Of a stretch of DNA of 64,000 nt, positions 45,696-55,107 are shown in pieces. How positions within the stretch are numbered: the stretch's first letter is position 1; the number at the start of each line of letters is the position of its first letter. The DNA is from Natranaerovirga hydrolytica (GTDB taxonomy: Bacteria; Bacillota; Clostridia; Lachnospirales; DSM-24629). The notes beneath the pieces were generated by a model. The model made no database searches, had not been told where the DNA came from, and was given only the letters and a program-made list of their open reading frames with translations. The stretch is taken from NCBI RefSeq assembly GCF_004339095.1, contig NZ_SMGQ01000013.1, positions 369,205 to 433,204 on the forward strand, read 5' to 3'. Both the position numbers and the translations under genes were made by a program.

Positions 45696-45727
45696 GAAAT
45701 AAGGAATAAACACATATCCCTTATTTC
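45696..45727 (+). repeat. Stem-loop between nifH and nifI1
   Basis: GAAATAAGG (45696-45704) pairs exactly with CCTTATTTC (45719-45727), loop 14 nt, no T-tract. Probably a processing or stabilising structure for the abundant nifH mRNA. Confidence 0.6.
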
Positions 45728-45862
45728 ATAAAAGCAAATCACATTTTGAGTAAAAATACTCAGTAACATAATATCAAAAAAAGTAAAAAAAATCAACCTT
45801 GTGCCTATTAGTAGAGAAAAAAATATATAAAAGTAGTATAAAAAAAGATTGGAGTGAGTCAT

Positions 45863-46186
45863 ATGAAGATGATTAAGGCAATTATTAGGCCTGAAAAAGT
45901 TTCAGAAGTATTACACGACCTAGCAGAAGCTGATTTTCCAGCAGTTACAAAAATAGATGTATTTGGTAGAGGAAAGCAAAGAGGTGTAAAAGTGGGGAAT
46001 GTACATTATGATGAAATCCCTAAAGAATTACTCATGTTAGTGGTTCAAGATGACTATAAAGATGATGTGATTCAAATTATATCCAAAACAGCTAAAACAG
46101 GAAATGGGTCATTTGGTGACGGCAAGATATTTGTTAGTGATGTAGAGGAAGTATACACCATTAGTTCTGGCTCAAATACACTTTAG
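45863..46186 (+). CDS. nifI1: PII-like nitrogenase regulator NifI1
   Basis: 107 aa from ATG 45863 (TTGGAG upstream). PII fold: MIKAIIRPEKVSEVLHDLAE, T-loop region FGRGKQRGVKVG, and GNGSFGDGKIFVSDVEE of the ligand loop. With NifI2 it binds NifDK and blocks Fe protein docking when nitrogen is sufficient; 2-oxoglutarate and ATP relieve this, as shown in methanogens. The canonical uridylylated Tyr of GlnB is absent. Position between nifH and nifD is characteristic. Confidence 0.95.
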   Translation: MKMIKAIIRPEKVSEVLHDLAEADFPAVTKIDVFGRGKQRGVKVGNVHYDEIPKELLMLVVQDDYKDDVIQIISKTAKTGNGSFGDGKIFVSDVEEVYTISSGSNTL

Positions 46187-46196
46187 GAGGGGTTAT

Positions 46197-46580
46197 ATGA
46201 AAGAAGTTATTGCCATAATTAGAATGGATAAGATAAATGATACAAAAAAAGCTTTACAAGAAGCTGGCTTTCCATCAATGACCTGTCGTAGAGTAAGTGG
46301 TAGAGGTAAGAAAAAAGTGGATTACGCTTTAATTCAAGAGTTAATTGATGGCAAACCAATTGGAGATCCAAATACCCTTGAATCCATATCAGAATCTCAT
46401 AGATTAATATCTAAAAGAATGATTATCGTTGTTGTAAAAGATGAAGAAGTGAAAAAATTAGTGGATACCATTATAGAAGTTAATCAAACAGGAAATATGG
46501 GAGATGGAAAAATATTTGTTAAAAATATTGAAGAAGTCATAAGGGTACGTACAGATGAAATCGGAATAGAAGCAGTTTAA
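46197..46580 (+). CDS. nifI2: PII-like nitrogenase regulator NifI2
   Basis: 127 aa, longer than NifI1. EVIAIIRMDKINDTKKALQE, VSGRGKKKVDYA with a longer T-loop (residues about 40-75), and GNMGDGKIFVKNIEEVIRVR. Acts as a hetero-oligomer with NifI1 on dinitrogenase. 11 nt after nifI1 and 15 nt before nifD, each with a GGAGG-type site. Confidence 0.95.
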   Translation: MKEVIAIIRMDKINDTKKALQEAGFPSMTCRRVSGRGKKKVDYALIQELIDGKPIGDPNTLESISESHRLISKRMIIVVVKDEEVKKLVDTIIEVNQTGNMGDGKIFVKNIEEVIRVRTDEIGIEAV

Positions 46581-46594
46581 TGGAGGTGTAAAGA

Positions 46595-48205
46595 ATGAAA
46601 AGTCAAGAGTTTGTTGATAAAGTATTAGAAAAGTATCCTGCTAAAGTAATGAAAAATAGAAAAAAACACATTGTTGTAAGAGACACTAATGAAACCCAAG
46701 AAATTTCAGCCAATACAAGAGCCATTCCAGGTATTATTACCAATAGAGGATGTTGTTATGCAGGATGTAAAGGGGTTGTTGTGGGTCCCATTATAGATAT
46801 GGTGCATATTGTTCATGGACCTATTGGTTGTTCTTATTACGCATGGAATACAAGAAGAAATAAAGGGAAGAAAAGAGAAGATGGTAAAAACTTCTTAGAA
46901 TATTGTTTCTCAACGGATATGCAAGAAAGTGATATTGTTTTTGGTGGTGAGAAAAAATTAGCAAAAGCAATAGATGAAGCAGTAGAATTATTTAACCCAG
47001 TTGCAATTTCTATCTCAGCAACTTGCCCAGTTGGTCTAATTGGTGATGATATAAACCAAATTGCAAAATTGGCTCAAAAACGACATGGTATACCTGTGTT
47101 AGCTTTTAACTGTGAAGGTTATAAAGGCGTTAGCCAATCGGCAGGCCACCATATTGCAAACAATAATTTAATGAGAGATGTCATTGGTACAAATGATAAT
47201 GAAGTAACAGGAAAATACAAAATCAATATATTAGGTGAATATAATATTGGTGGTGACGAATGGGAAATCGCGAGAATATTATCTAAAGTAGGTTATAACG
47301 TTGTAACCACTATGACAGGTAATAGTACTTACGAAGAAATAGCCAGAGCACATCAAGCGGATTTAAACTTAGTCCAATGTCATCGATCCATTAATTACAT
47401 CGCAGAGATGATAGAGATTAAGTATGGTTCACCTTGGATGAAAGTTAACTTTATTGGTATTGAATCAATGTCTACAACACTAAGACATATGGCGAAATAC
47501 TTTGGTGATGAAGAATTGATGAAAAGAACAGAAGAAGTCATAGAAGAAGAAACACAAGCAATAGAAGAAGAAATTGCCAGCTACAAAGAAAAATGTGAAG
47601 GCAAAACAGCGGTATTGTTTGTCGGGGGTTCAAGAGCCCATCACTATCAAGGGTTATTAAAAGAAATTGGTATTGATACCATTGTAGCCGGTTATGAGTT
47701 TGGACATCGTGATGACTATGAAGGTAGAGATATTATACCAGACATTAAATTAGACGCTGATACAAGAAATATAGAAGAAATAACCGTTGAAAAAGACGAA
47801 CAAAAATACAAATTAAGAATACCTGAAGAAAAATTAGAGGCTTTAAAGCAAGAACTGCCTATTAATAATTATGAAGGTATGATAAAAGAAATGGGGGATG
47901 GAACTGTTTTAATTGACGATTTAAACCATTTTGAAACTGAAATGATCATTAAAGCGTTCAAACCAGATTTCTTTGGTTCAGGTGTTAAAGATAAATATAT
48001 GATACAAAAAATGGGTGTTTACTCAAAACAAATGCACTCATACGATTACTCTGGACCTTACGCAGGCTATAAAGGGGCTTTGAATTTTGCGAGAGATGTT
48101 ACGGCAGGTATTCACACGCCAGCATGGCAATATGTTATGCCGCCTTGGAAAAAAGAGCCTATTCTAAGTGGGAAATTAGAGGAAGGAGCTGAGAAAGTAT
48201 GTTAG
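46595..48205 (+). CDS. nifD: Nitrogenase molybdenum-iron protein alpha chain
   Basis: 536 aa. P-cluster cysteines at 53 (RGC), 79 (GPIGC) and 144 (SATCPVGLIGDD). FeMo-cofactor ligands Cys262 (LVQCHRSINYI) and His481 (MHSYDYSGPY); catalytic His185 in SQSAGHHIANN. An extra stretch of roughly 40-50 residues around 375-430, relative to the Azotobacter chain, is typical of the clostridial type (cluster III). All Mo-type ligands are present, so this is not a V or Fe-only enzyme. Overlaps nifK by 7 nt. Confidence 0.98.
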   Translation: MKSQEFVDKVLEKYPAKVMKNRKKHIVVRDTNETQEISANTRAIPGIITNRGCCYAGCKGVVVGPIIDMVHIVHGPIGCSYYAWNTRRNKGKKREDGKNFLEYCFSTDMQESDIVFGGEKKLAKAIDEAVELFNPVAISISATCPVGLIGDDINQIAKLAQKRHGIPVLAFNCEGYKGVSQSAGHHIANNNLMRDVIGTNDNEVTGKYKINILGEYNIGGDEWEIARILSKVGYNVVTTMTGNSTYEEIARAHQADLNLVQCHRSINYIAEMIEIKYGSPWMKVNFIGIESMSTTLRHMAKYFGDEELMKRTEEVIEEETQAIEEEIASYKEKCEGKTAVLFVGGSRAHHYQGLLKEIGIDTIVAGYEFGHRDDYEGRDIIPDIKLDADTRNIEEITVEKDEQKYKLRIPEEKLEALKQELPINNYEGMIKEMGDGTVLIDDLNHFETEMIIKAFKPDFFGSGVKDKYMIQKMGVYSKQMHSYDYSGPYAGYKGALNFARDVTAGIHTPAWQYVMPPWKKEPILSGKLEEGAEKVC

Positions 48206-49572
48206 ATTATACAACCAAAGAAATCAAAGAAAGATCCGCATTAGTGGTTAATCCAGCAAAAACTTGCCAACCAATAGGCGCAATGTATGCTGCTTTAGGT
48301 ATCAATAAATGTTTGCCTCACAGTCATGGCTCTCAAGGATGTTGTTCTTATCATAGAATGCACTTGACCAGACATTATAGAGATCCAATTGCTGCTTCTA
48401 CCAGTTCTTTTACAGAAGGTGCTTGTGTATTTGGTGGGAAATCTAACTTATCTAAGGGATTACAAACTGTTTTTTCAGTGTATAATCCTGATATTGTAGC
48501 CGTTAACACAACGTGTTTATCAGAAACCATTGGCGATGATTTAACTGAAATCATTAAATCAACAGATTTGCCTGAAGATAAAGTGGTTATTTATGCTAAC
48601 ACGCCAAGTTATACCGGTTCACATGTAACAGGTTTTTCTAATATGACAAAAGCAATGGTCAGCAGTTTAGCAGAAAAGGTTTTAGAAACACCGACAACTA
48701 CTGTTAATGTCATTCCAGGTTATGTAGAGCCTTCAGATATGACAGAAATTAAAAAAATGTTAAAGCTATTAGATATGCCTTCAATCATGTTTCCTGATAC
48801 TAGTGGGGTTGTAAATGCACCGAATAAAGGGAAATATGAAATGTACCCTGAAGGAGGCGTAACAATAGATGAATTAAAAGCAACAGGTGATTCAGTTGCA
48901 ACAGTGGCCTTAGGTAGTTTTGCTTCAGAGGCAGCAGCATTTGAATTAGAAAAGAAATTTGATGTTGAGCCTTATGTATTAAAAACACCTATTGGTATAA
49001 AAGCGACAGATGAATTTTTAATGACACTTTTGTCTCTAACTGGAGACGTCTTCATACCTGAAGAATTAGAAGTAGAAAGAGGTCAATTATTAGATGTAAT
49101 GATTGATGTACACCATCATTATCACGGAAAAAAAGTTGCCATATTTGGAGATCCTGACATCATTATTGCCTTAACAGAATTTGTCATTGATCTAGGTATG
49201 ATTCCAAAATACGTTATTACGGGAACACCTGGTAAGCGTTTTGAAAGAGAAATTAATGAAATGTTCAAAGCCCATGGATTAGAAGATGAATGTATTGTCA
49301 AAGCAGAAGAAGATTTAATGACGTTACATCAGCTTATTAAAAATGAACCAGTAGACATTTTGATTGGTAATACCTATGGCAAATACATTGCGAGAGCTGA
49401 AGATATACCTTTAGTAAGAGTTGGTTTTCCAATTCTAGATCGAGTGGGACACAGTTATTTCCCAACAGTAGGTTACAAAGGTGCATTAAGATTAATTGAA
49501 AAGATTAGTACAGCAATACTAGACAAATACGATAGAATTTGTCCAGAAGAAGATTTTGAATTAACGATGTAA
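48199..49572 (+). CDS. nifK: Nitrogenase molybdenum-iron protein beta chain
   Basis: 457 aa, short form lacking the long N-terminal extension of the Azotobacter protein, as in clostridial enzymes. P-cluster cysteines at 23 (KTCQPIGA), 48 (GSQGC) and 106 (TTCLSETIGDD). Forms the alpha2-beta2 dinitrogenase with NifD. Ribosome binding site GGAAGGAG lies in the end of nifD. Followed by a 227-nt structured gap before nifE. Confidence 0.98.
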   Translation: MLDYTTKEIKERSALVVNPAKTCQPIGAMYAALGINKCLPHSHGSQGCCSYHRMHLTRHYRDPIAASTSSFTEGACVFGGKSNLSKGLQTVFSVYNPDIVAVNTTCLSETIGDDLTEIIKSTDLPEDKVVIYANTPSYTGSHVTGFSNMTKAMVSSLAEKVLETPTTTVNVIPGYVEPSDMTEIKKMLKLLDMPSIMFPDTSGVVNAPNKGKYEMYPEGGVTIDELKATGDSVATVALGSFASEAAAFELEKKFDVEPYVLKTPIGIKATDEFLMTLLSLTGDVFIPEELEVERGQLLDVMIDVHHHYHGKKVAIFGDPDIIIALTEFVIDLGMIPKYVITGTPGKRFEREINEMFKAHGLEDECIVKAEEDLMTLHQLIKNEPVDILIGNTYGKYIARAEDIPLVRVGFPILDRVGHSYFPTVGYKGALRLIEKISTAILDKYDRICPEEDFELTM

Positions 49573-49624
49573 TACAAATAAGTAATACAACTTAAAAACA
49601 CATTGAATTCTACCAAAATAAATT

Positions 49625-49756
49625 ACACCATACACAAGCATGCCAAAGGTGGCAAAGCAAACCATTATACTCGGATATGTATTGGTTGCATAGCTTATGT
49701 ATGGTGTCATTTTATTAAATGGCTGAGGAAATTTCATAAATATTTGTGGAATTTCC
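49625..49756 (+). repeat. Structured inverted repeats between nifK and nifE
   Basis: An imperfect inverted repeat of about 20 bp (49625-49643 with 49688-49707; ACACCATACA... and ...TGTATGGTGT) is followed by CATTTTATT. A second palindrome of 30 nt (49727-49756) folds almost perfectly with two G-T pairs. The first may act as a partial terminator dividing nifHDK from nifEN expression. Confidence 0.55.
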
Positions 49757-49799
49757 ATAGTTATTTAGTCAGTAAAACAAATTAAAAGTAGGTGATTGT

Positions 49800-51200
49800 A
49801 TGTCAAAAGACCCAATTATTTTAGAAGATAGAAAGTCATTTGTACTGTTAAATGAAAAAAAACAAAACAATACAATTGATTGTGAAAAAGACAGTGTATC
49901 TGGTGCGGTAAGCCAAAGAGCTTGTGTTTATTGTGGTGCTAGGGTTGTACTTAATCCTGTTACAGATGCGGTTCATTTAATACATGGGCCAATAGGATGT
50001 TCAAGTTATACATGGGATATACGAGGCAGCTTAAGCAGTGATGAAGAAAACTATAGAAATAGTTATTCCACTGACTTACAAGAAGAAAATATTATATTTG
50101 GCGGCGAAAAAAAACTTGAAGCAGCAATTGATGAAATTGTAGAAACCTTATCTCCCAAAGTTATTTTTGTATATGCAACCTGTGTGGTAGGTGTCATTGG
50201 AGATGATTTAGTAGGTGTTAGTAAGAAAAAATCCAAAGAACACAATATAAAAGTGATAACGGTTCAATCATCAGGATTTGCAGGGAATAAAAAAGATGGT
50301 TATAAAGCAGCCTGTCATGCCTTATTAAGCTTAATGGGTGAGAAAAAGAAATCAGATGAAAAGGATTTTGTTATTAACTACTTAGGTGATTTTAATCTAG
50401 CAGGAGAAGCTTGGATTATCAAAAAATACTTAAAAGAAATTGGTGTAAAAACCAATGTGGTTATGACAGGTGATTCCACTTGTGACCAGATTGAAAATGC
50501 AGGTAATTCTCAATATAATATTGTCCAATGTGCGGGTTCAATGACTTATTTAGCAAAACAAATGCAAATGAAATATAACATACCCTTTGAACAAGTGAGT
50601 TTTTTTGGTGTAACAGACACAGCCAATAGTATAGAAAAAATTGCATTGTTATCAGGTGATGAAGCAATAATGGAAAAAGCAAAAGCCCTTATAGCAAGAG
50701 AAGTAGATAAAACCAATGCCATATTGGATCAATTTATGAAAAGACTTAGAGGAAAAAAAGTTGCTATTTATGTAGGCGGTGGATTTAAAGCCATATCCCT
50801 TATCAAGCAGTTTAGAGATATTGGTATTGAATCGGTCATTGTAGGGACTCAAACAGGAAAAAAAGAAGAATACAAAAAAATAAGAGATTTAACAGACGAA
50901 GGTACCATTATATTAGATGATACCAATCCATCAGAATTAGAGTACTTTATCAAACAAACAGGTGCAGATATATTAGTAGGCGGTGTAAAAGAAAGACCAT
51001 TAGCTTATAAGCTTGGTCTAGCATTTATAGATCATAATCATGAAAGAAAACACCCTTTATGCGGGTTTGTTGGAGCCGTTAATTTTATCAAAGAAGTTGA
51101 TTTAACCGTTAATAGTCCAGTTTGGACGTTTATCAATGAGCAAGGAGGAGAAGGTTATGAGCAAAAGGAATTATACCAACTTGAACGTCAATCCCTGTAA
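49800..51200 (+). CDS. nifE: FeMo-cofactor scaffold protein NifE
   Basis: 466 aa NifD homologue. RACVYCGARVVLNPV, HLIHGPIGCSSYTW and YATCVVGVIGDD keep the cluster cysteines. With NifN it carries the precursor from NifB during FeMo-cofactor maturation. The 3' end overlaps nifN by 44 nt. GTAGGTG site before the ATG. Confidence 0.95.
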   Translation: MSKDPIILEDRKSFVLLNEKKQNNTIDCEKDSVSGAVSQRACVYCGARVVLNPVTDAVHLIHGPIGCSSYTWDIRGSLSSDEENYRNSYSTDLQEENIIFGGEKKLEAAIDEIVETLSPKVIFVYATCVVGVIGDDLVGVSKKKSKEHNIKVITVQSSGFAGNKKDGYKAACHALLSLMGEKKKSDEKDFVINYLGDFNLAGEAWIIKKYLKEIGVKTNVVMTGDSTCDQIENAGNSQYNIVQCAGSMTYLAKQMQMKYNIPFEQVSFFGVTDTANSIEKIALLSGDEAIMEKAKALIAREVDKTNAILDQFMKRLRGKKVAIYVGGGFKAISLIKQFRDIGIESVIVGTQTGKKEEYKKIRDLTDEGTIILDDTNPSELEYFIKQTGADILVGGVKERPLAYKLGLAFIDHNHERKHPLCGFVGAVNFIKEVDLTVNSPVWTFINEQGGEGYEQKELYQLERQSL

Positions 51201-52533
51201 AATGTGTATGCCTATGGGTGGGTCATTAGCATTTAAAGGCATTGAAAAAAGTATGATTATCATACATGGTTCTCAAGGTTGCAGTACCTATATTAGAAGA
51301 CATATTGCAGCACACTACAATGAACCAGTAGACATTGCTTCTTCTTCCTTGACAGAAGAAGGCACAGTATATGGCGGTAGTAGCAATCTGAAAAAAGGAT
51401 TGAAAAATTTAATTCGTCTGTATCAACCAAGTGTTATAGGCGTGCTAACCACCTGTCTTGCAGAAACAATTGGTGAGGATATACAAGGGATCATAAGAGA
51501 ATTTATATTAGAAGAAGATTTGGAAGATAAAGTCCATATTATTCCAGTATCAACACCAGGTTATCAAGCAACACAATATGAGGGGTATTATTATGCACTC
51601 AGACAAATGGTTGAAAATCTTGCAGAAGAAGTTGCTCATAATGAATACATTAACATTGTGGTATCAGATGTGACTTGTGAAGACATTAGAGAATTAAAAA
51701 GAATTGCATCATTTTTTAGTGACAAAATCATTATCTTGCCAGATATATCAGATACATTAGACGCCCCCTATACATCAGAATACAGTAAGTTGTTAAGTGG
51801 TGGCACAAAAATTAATAAAATTAAATTAATGGGTGGGGCAAGAGCAACCGTTGAAATAGGCGCATTAATAAAAGACGCTTATTCCCCGGGAAAATATTTA
51901 GAAGAGACGTACGGTGTACCATTGTATAAAATTTCAGTGCCCATTGGGCTTGAATATGTAGATGAATTTATTAAAGCATTAAGTCAAATCACTCATAAGA
52001 CTATACCAAAAGAATTAGAACTTGAACGTGGAAGAATGCTTGACGGTATGATTGATTCACACAAGTATAATGGTGAAGGGGTAGGCGCTATATTTGGTAG
52101 TCCAGAACTTAATTTAGCCATAAGCAGTTTGTGCATTGAAAATGGATTAACACCTAAGTTGGTAATGACCGGATCTAAATCTAAAAAGTTGAAGGAAATT
52201 ATAGAAGAAAAAGCAAAAAGATTTCATATGGAAACAATCGTGTTAGAAGACTCAGATTTTAGTACATTACAACCCATGGTTAAACAATGCGGTATCAACA
52301 TTTTAATTGGAAGCTCTGATGGGAAATTTGTAAAAGAAAAAGTAAAAGTTCCTTTAATAAGAGTAGGGTTTCCAATTCACGACCAAATAGGTGCACAAAG
52401 AAAATTAAATGTTGGTTATAAAGGCAGTTTGAGATTGTTAGATGAGATGACGAACACACTAATGGATTTAAAACATGATGATTATAGAGATAGAATGTAT
52501 GACGACTATTATACACCATTATTAAAAGCTTAA
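51157..52533 (+). CDS. nifN: FeMo-cofactor scaffold protein NifN
   Basis: 458 aa from ATG 51157, chosen because AAGGAGGAG lies just upstream; an in-frame ATG at 51136 overlaps that site. NifK homologue: VNPCKMCMPMGG, IHGSQGCSTYIRRH, TTCLAETIGED. Partner of NifE. Starts inside the last 44 nt of nifE, so translation is coupled. Confidence 0.95.
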   Translation: MSKRNYTNLNVNPCKMCMPMGGSLAFKGIEKSMIIIHGSQGCSTYIRRHIAAHYNEPVDIASSSLTEEGTVYGGSSNLKKGLKNLIRLYQPSVIGVLTTCLAETIGEDIQGIIREFILEEDLEDKVHIIPVSTPGYQATQYEGYYYALRQMVENLAEEVAHNEYINIVVSDVTCEDIRELKRIASFFSDKIIILPDISDTLDAPYTSEYSKLLSGGTKINKIKLMGGARATVEIGALIKDAYSPGKYLEETYGVPLYKISVPIGLEYVDEFIKALSQITHKTIPKELELERGRMLDGMIDSHKYNGEGVGAIFGSPELNLAISSLCIENGLTPKLVMTGSKSKKLKEIIEEKAKRFHMETIVLEDSDFSTLQPMVKQCGINILIGSSDGKFVKEKVKVPLIRVGFPIHDQIGAQRKLNVGYKGSLRLLDEMTNTLMDLKHDDYRDRMYDDYYTPLLKA

Positions 52534-52571
52534 AGGAAATGAGTACGCATACTAATAAGGAGGGAACATCT

Positions 52572-53429
52572 ATGAATATATCAATGGATTTAATGAATAA
52601 AACCAGTAAACATCCCTGTTACAGTGAAAAAGCACATGAATATGCAAGAATGCATATCCCCGTTGCACCTAAATGTAATATAAAATGCAATTATTGCAAT
52701 AGAAAATACGATTGTCAAAATGAAAGCCGTCCAGGGGTTACCAGTTCGGTTATGACGCCAGAAAAAGCACTCAAGCATTATATCGATATGAAAGAAAAAG
52801 TAGACAAATTAAGTGTAGTGGGTATTGCTGGACCAGGAGATGCTTTAGCTAATTTTGAAGAGGTTGAAAAATCAATAGAACTTATTAAAGCATATGATGA
52901 AGAAGTAACATTTTGCTTATCAACTAATGGAATTGCTTTACCAGATTATATGAAACAAATTGTAGAATTAGGCGTGAATCATGTTACCATTACCATCAAT
53001 GCCATTGATCCAGAAATTGCAGCAAATATATATAAATTTGTTATTTATAGAGGCATAAGATACCAAGGAGTAGAAGCCGGTAGAATTATCATTAACAACC
53101 AATTAGAAGGGTTGAAATTCTTAGCAATGAATAATGTATTGGTAAAAGTTAATATTGTTTATATTAAAGGTGAGAATGAAGACCATATTGAAGAGGTGGT
53201 TAAAAAGACAAAAGAATTAGGTGCATGTATGACCAATATAATGCCATTAATACCTGTGAAAAACACACCTTTTGAAAGAAAAGAAAGGGTTACTCAAGAA
53301 GAAATCTTAAAAATGCGAAAAAAATGCGAAAAACACTTACAGCAAATGTATCATTGTAAACAATGTAGAGCCGATGCAGTTGGCCGTTTGAATGGTAAAG
53401 GATGTTGTAATAAAAAAGAAATATCTTAG
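52572..53429 (+). CDS. nifB: FeMo-cofactor biosynthesis radical SAM protein NifB
   Basis: 285 aa from ATG 52572 (AAGGAGGG upstream). Radical SAM cysteines 35, 39 and 42 in CNIKCNYCNRKYDC; further cysteines near the C terminus (CKQC, GCCNKK). Makes NifB-co, the 8Fe-9S-C core. This is the short form without the fused NifX domain, as in archaea and clostridia. Confidence 0.97.
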   Translation: MNISMDLMNKTSKHPCYSEKAHEYARMHIPVAPKCNIKCNYCNRKYDCQNESRPGVTSSVMTPEKALKHYIDMKEKVDKLSVVGIAGPGDALANFEEVEKSIELIKAYDEEVTFCLSTNGIALPDYMKQIVELGVNHVTITINAIDPEIAANIYKFVIYRGIRYQGVEAGRIIINNQLEGLKFLAMNNVLVKVNIVYIKGENEDHIEEVVKKTKELGACMTNIMPLIPVKNTPFERKERVTQEEILKMRKKCEKHLQQMYHCKQCRADAVGRLNGKGCCNKKEIS

Positions 53430-53452
53430 CATTAATGTAAGGGTTGATATTT

Positions 53453-54232
53453 ATGAAGAAAGAAAAGATGATGGTTTTGTTTGTGGTACTGGTGTTAGGA
53501 TTAACAGGGTGTCGATCCACTGTAAAAAGTGAAGGTGGAACTTTAAATGTTATAGCAGCAGCAAGTTTAACAGAAGTTTTTACAGCGTTAAAAGAAGACT
53601 TTGAAAAAGAGAATCAATCCCTATCCATTAATCTAACTTTTGCAGGGAGTCAATCGTGTGTGGCTCAAATCAAAGAGTCTGATCGGTTTGATGTTTTTGC
53701 TTCGGCAGATGAACGGTATATGACAGAGGTGATTGATCAAGGTTATGTTCATAGCCAAGAAGAGATATTATTTGCAAAAAACCAATTGGCAATTGTTGCC
53801 TCTAAAGATTCTAACATAGTCAATCTTCACAATCTACTTCAAGAGGATTATACAGTTGTTATAGCAGATGATTCAGTGCCTATCGGTCAGTACACATTAG
53901 ATTTGCTTAGTGGGTTAGAAGAACAAGAAACCTATAATGGCATTTATGAAAGATTAATGAAAAATGTTGTTTCAAAAGAAATCAGTGTGAAAATGGTTTG
54001 GTCTAAAATTCAAATTAATGAAATAGATGTAGGGATTGTTTATCAAACAGATATTATTAAAGAATCCTCTATTCATCAAATAGATATCCCAAGTGAGTTA
54101 AATGTCTCTACATCCTATTATATAGCTCCTTTAATGAGAAGCAATAATAAAGCAGTTGCCAATCAATGGATCGATTATATTGAATCGGAAAAAGGCAAAG
54201 CAATATTAGTAGAGTATGGATACGACATATAA
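53453..54232 (+). CDS. modA: Molybdate ABC transporter, substrate-binding lipoprotein
   Basis: 259 aa from ATG 53453. Signal peptide with lipobox LGLTGC, so membrane-anchored. ModA patterns: LNVIAAASLTEVFTAL, FAGSQSCVAQIKESDRFDVFASAD. Delivers molybdate (or tungstate) to ModB. 23 nt after nifB, inside the nif operon, so uptake is tied to nitrogen fixation. Confidence 0.92.
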   Translation: MKKEKMMVLFVVLVLGLTGCRSTVKSEGGTLNVIAAASLTEVFTALKEDFEKENQSLSINLTFAGSQSCVAQIKESDRFDVFASADERYMTEVIDQGYVHSQEEILFAKNQLAIVASKDSNIVNLHNLLQEDYTVVIADDSVPIGQYTLDLLSGLEEQETYNGIYERLMKNVVSKEISVKMVWSKIQINEIDVGIVYQTDIIKESSIHQIDIPSELNVSTSYYIAPLMRSNNKAVANQWIDYIESEKGKAILVEYGYDI

Positions 54233-54246
54233 AGTAGGTGAAGGAA

Positions 54247-55101
54247 ATGAGCTTTAATATAGATATGGCTTTAAAACAAAGAGCGTCAAAAACACTAGAA
54301 AATGAAATGAAAAGTAAAAAATCTTATACTAAGATTTTTCTAAAAGGAATGGTCTGGTTAAATGCTATGACCATAGCATTGATCTTAGGATCTATGTTTT
54401 TAAATGTATCTGTAGAGAGTATGCAACACATTATGACTATGGAGTTGTTATCTGCAGTCAGTATATCATTTGCTTCTGTAATCATTTCAATGGCATTTGT
54501 CATCATTATAGGCATTCCAATAGCATTTGTGTTGGCAACAAAAAAAGATAAAAAATACAAATACATGGAAGGCATCATATGTTTGCCAATGGTATTGCCG
54601 CCCACCGTAGCAGGATTAGCGTTACTAATGACATTTGGAAGAAATGGGCTTGTTGGAGGTTTTTTAAATTCACTAGGTATTGCCATACCCTTTACAATAT
54701 TAGCAGTGATTATAACACAAATATTTATAGTCAGCCCATTTTTTATTCAGATTGTAAAAAACGAATTTCAAACAATTGATCCAAAAATTATTGAAGCAGC
54801 TAAAGTCTGTGGTGCAACAGATGCTCAGCTAATAACTAAAATCTATATGCCTATTGCAAAACGTTCTATTTTTACAGGCCTCATACTTTGTGTGTTAAGA
54901 GCATTAGGAGAGTTTGGTGCAACCATTATGTTTGCAGGAAATATGGTTGGAAGAACACAAACCCTAACCCTTAGAATTTATTCATTGTATCAAATAGACA
55001 TTATGCAGGGCGTTAGTTTAGCAGTCATTCAATTGATAATGATTCTTTTAGTTTTCTTTGCATTAAAACATACAACAAATAAATGGATTCATAAGAGGTG
55101 A
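54247..55101 (+). CDS. modB: Molybdate ABC transporter permease
   Basis: 284 aa from ATG 54247. About 45 polar N-terminal residues, then 5-6 membrane helices; the EAA loop reads EAAKVCGATDAQLITKIYMPI and contacts the ATPase; LPMVLPPTVAGLALL and RALGEFGATIMFAGN are ModB patterns. No modC ATPase follows; the next gene is nifV. The ATPase must come from elsewhere or be shared. Confidence 0.92.
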   Translation: MSFNIDMALKQRASKTLENEMKSKKSYTKIFLKGMVWLNAMTIALILGSMFLNVSVESMQHIMTMELLSAVSISFASVIISMAFVIIIGIPIAFVLATKKDKKYKYMEGIICLPMVLPPTVAGLALLMTFGRNGLVGGFLNSLGIAIPFTILAVIITQIFIVSPFFIQIVKNEFQTIDPKIIEAAKVCGATDAQLITKIYMPIAKRSIFTGLILCVLRALGEFGATIMFAGNMVGRTQTLTLRIYSLYQIDIMQGVSLAVIQLIMILLVFFALKHTTNKWIHKR

Positions 55102-55107
55102 TTGGGT

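Noticed and set aside
46595..49572. Vanadium or iron-only nitrogenase
   Set aside because: NifD has the Mo-type ligand context and extra loop of clostridial Mo enzymes, nifE and nifN are present, and no delta subunit gene (vnfG/anfG) lies between nifD and nifK.
49603..49785. Open frames on both strands in the nifK-nifE gap
   Set aside because: They run through the palindromes, which explains their mirrored openness; no ribosome site and no protein-like composition.
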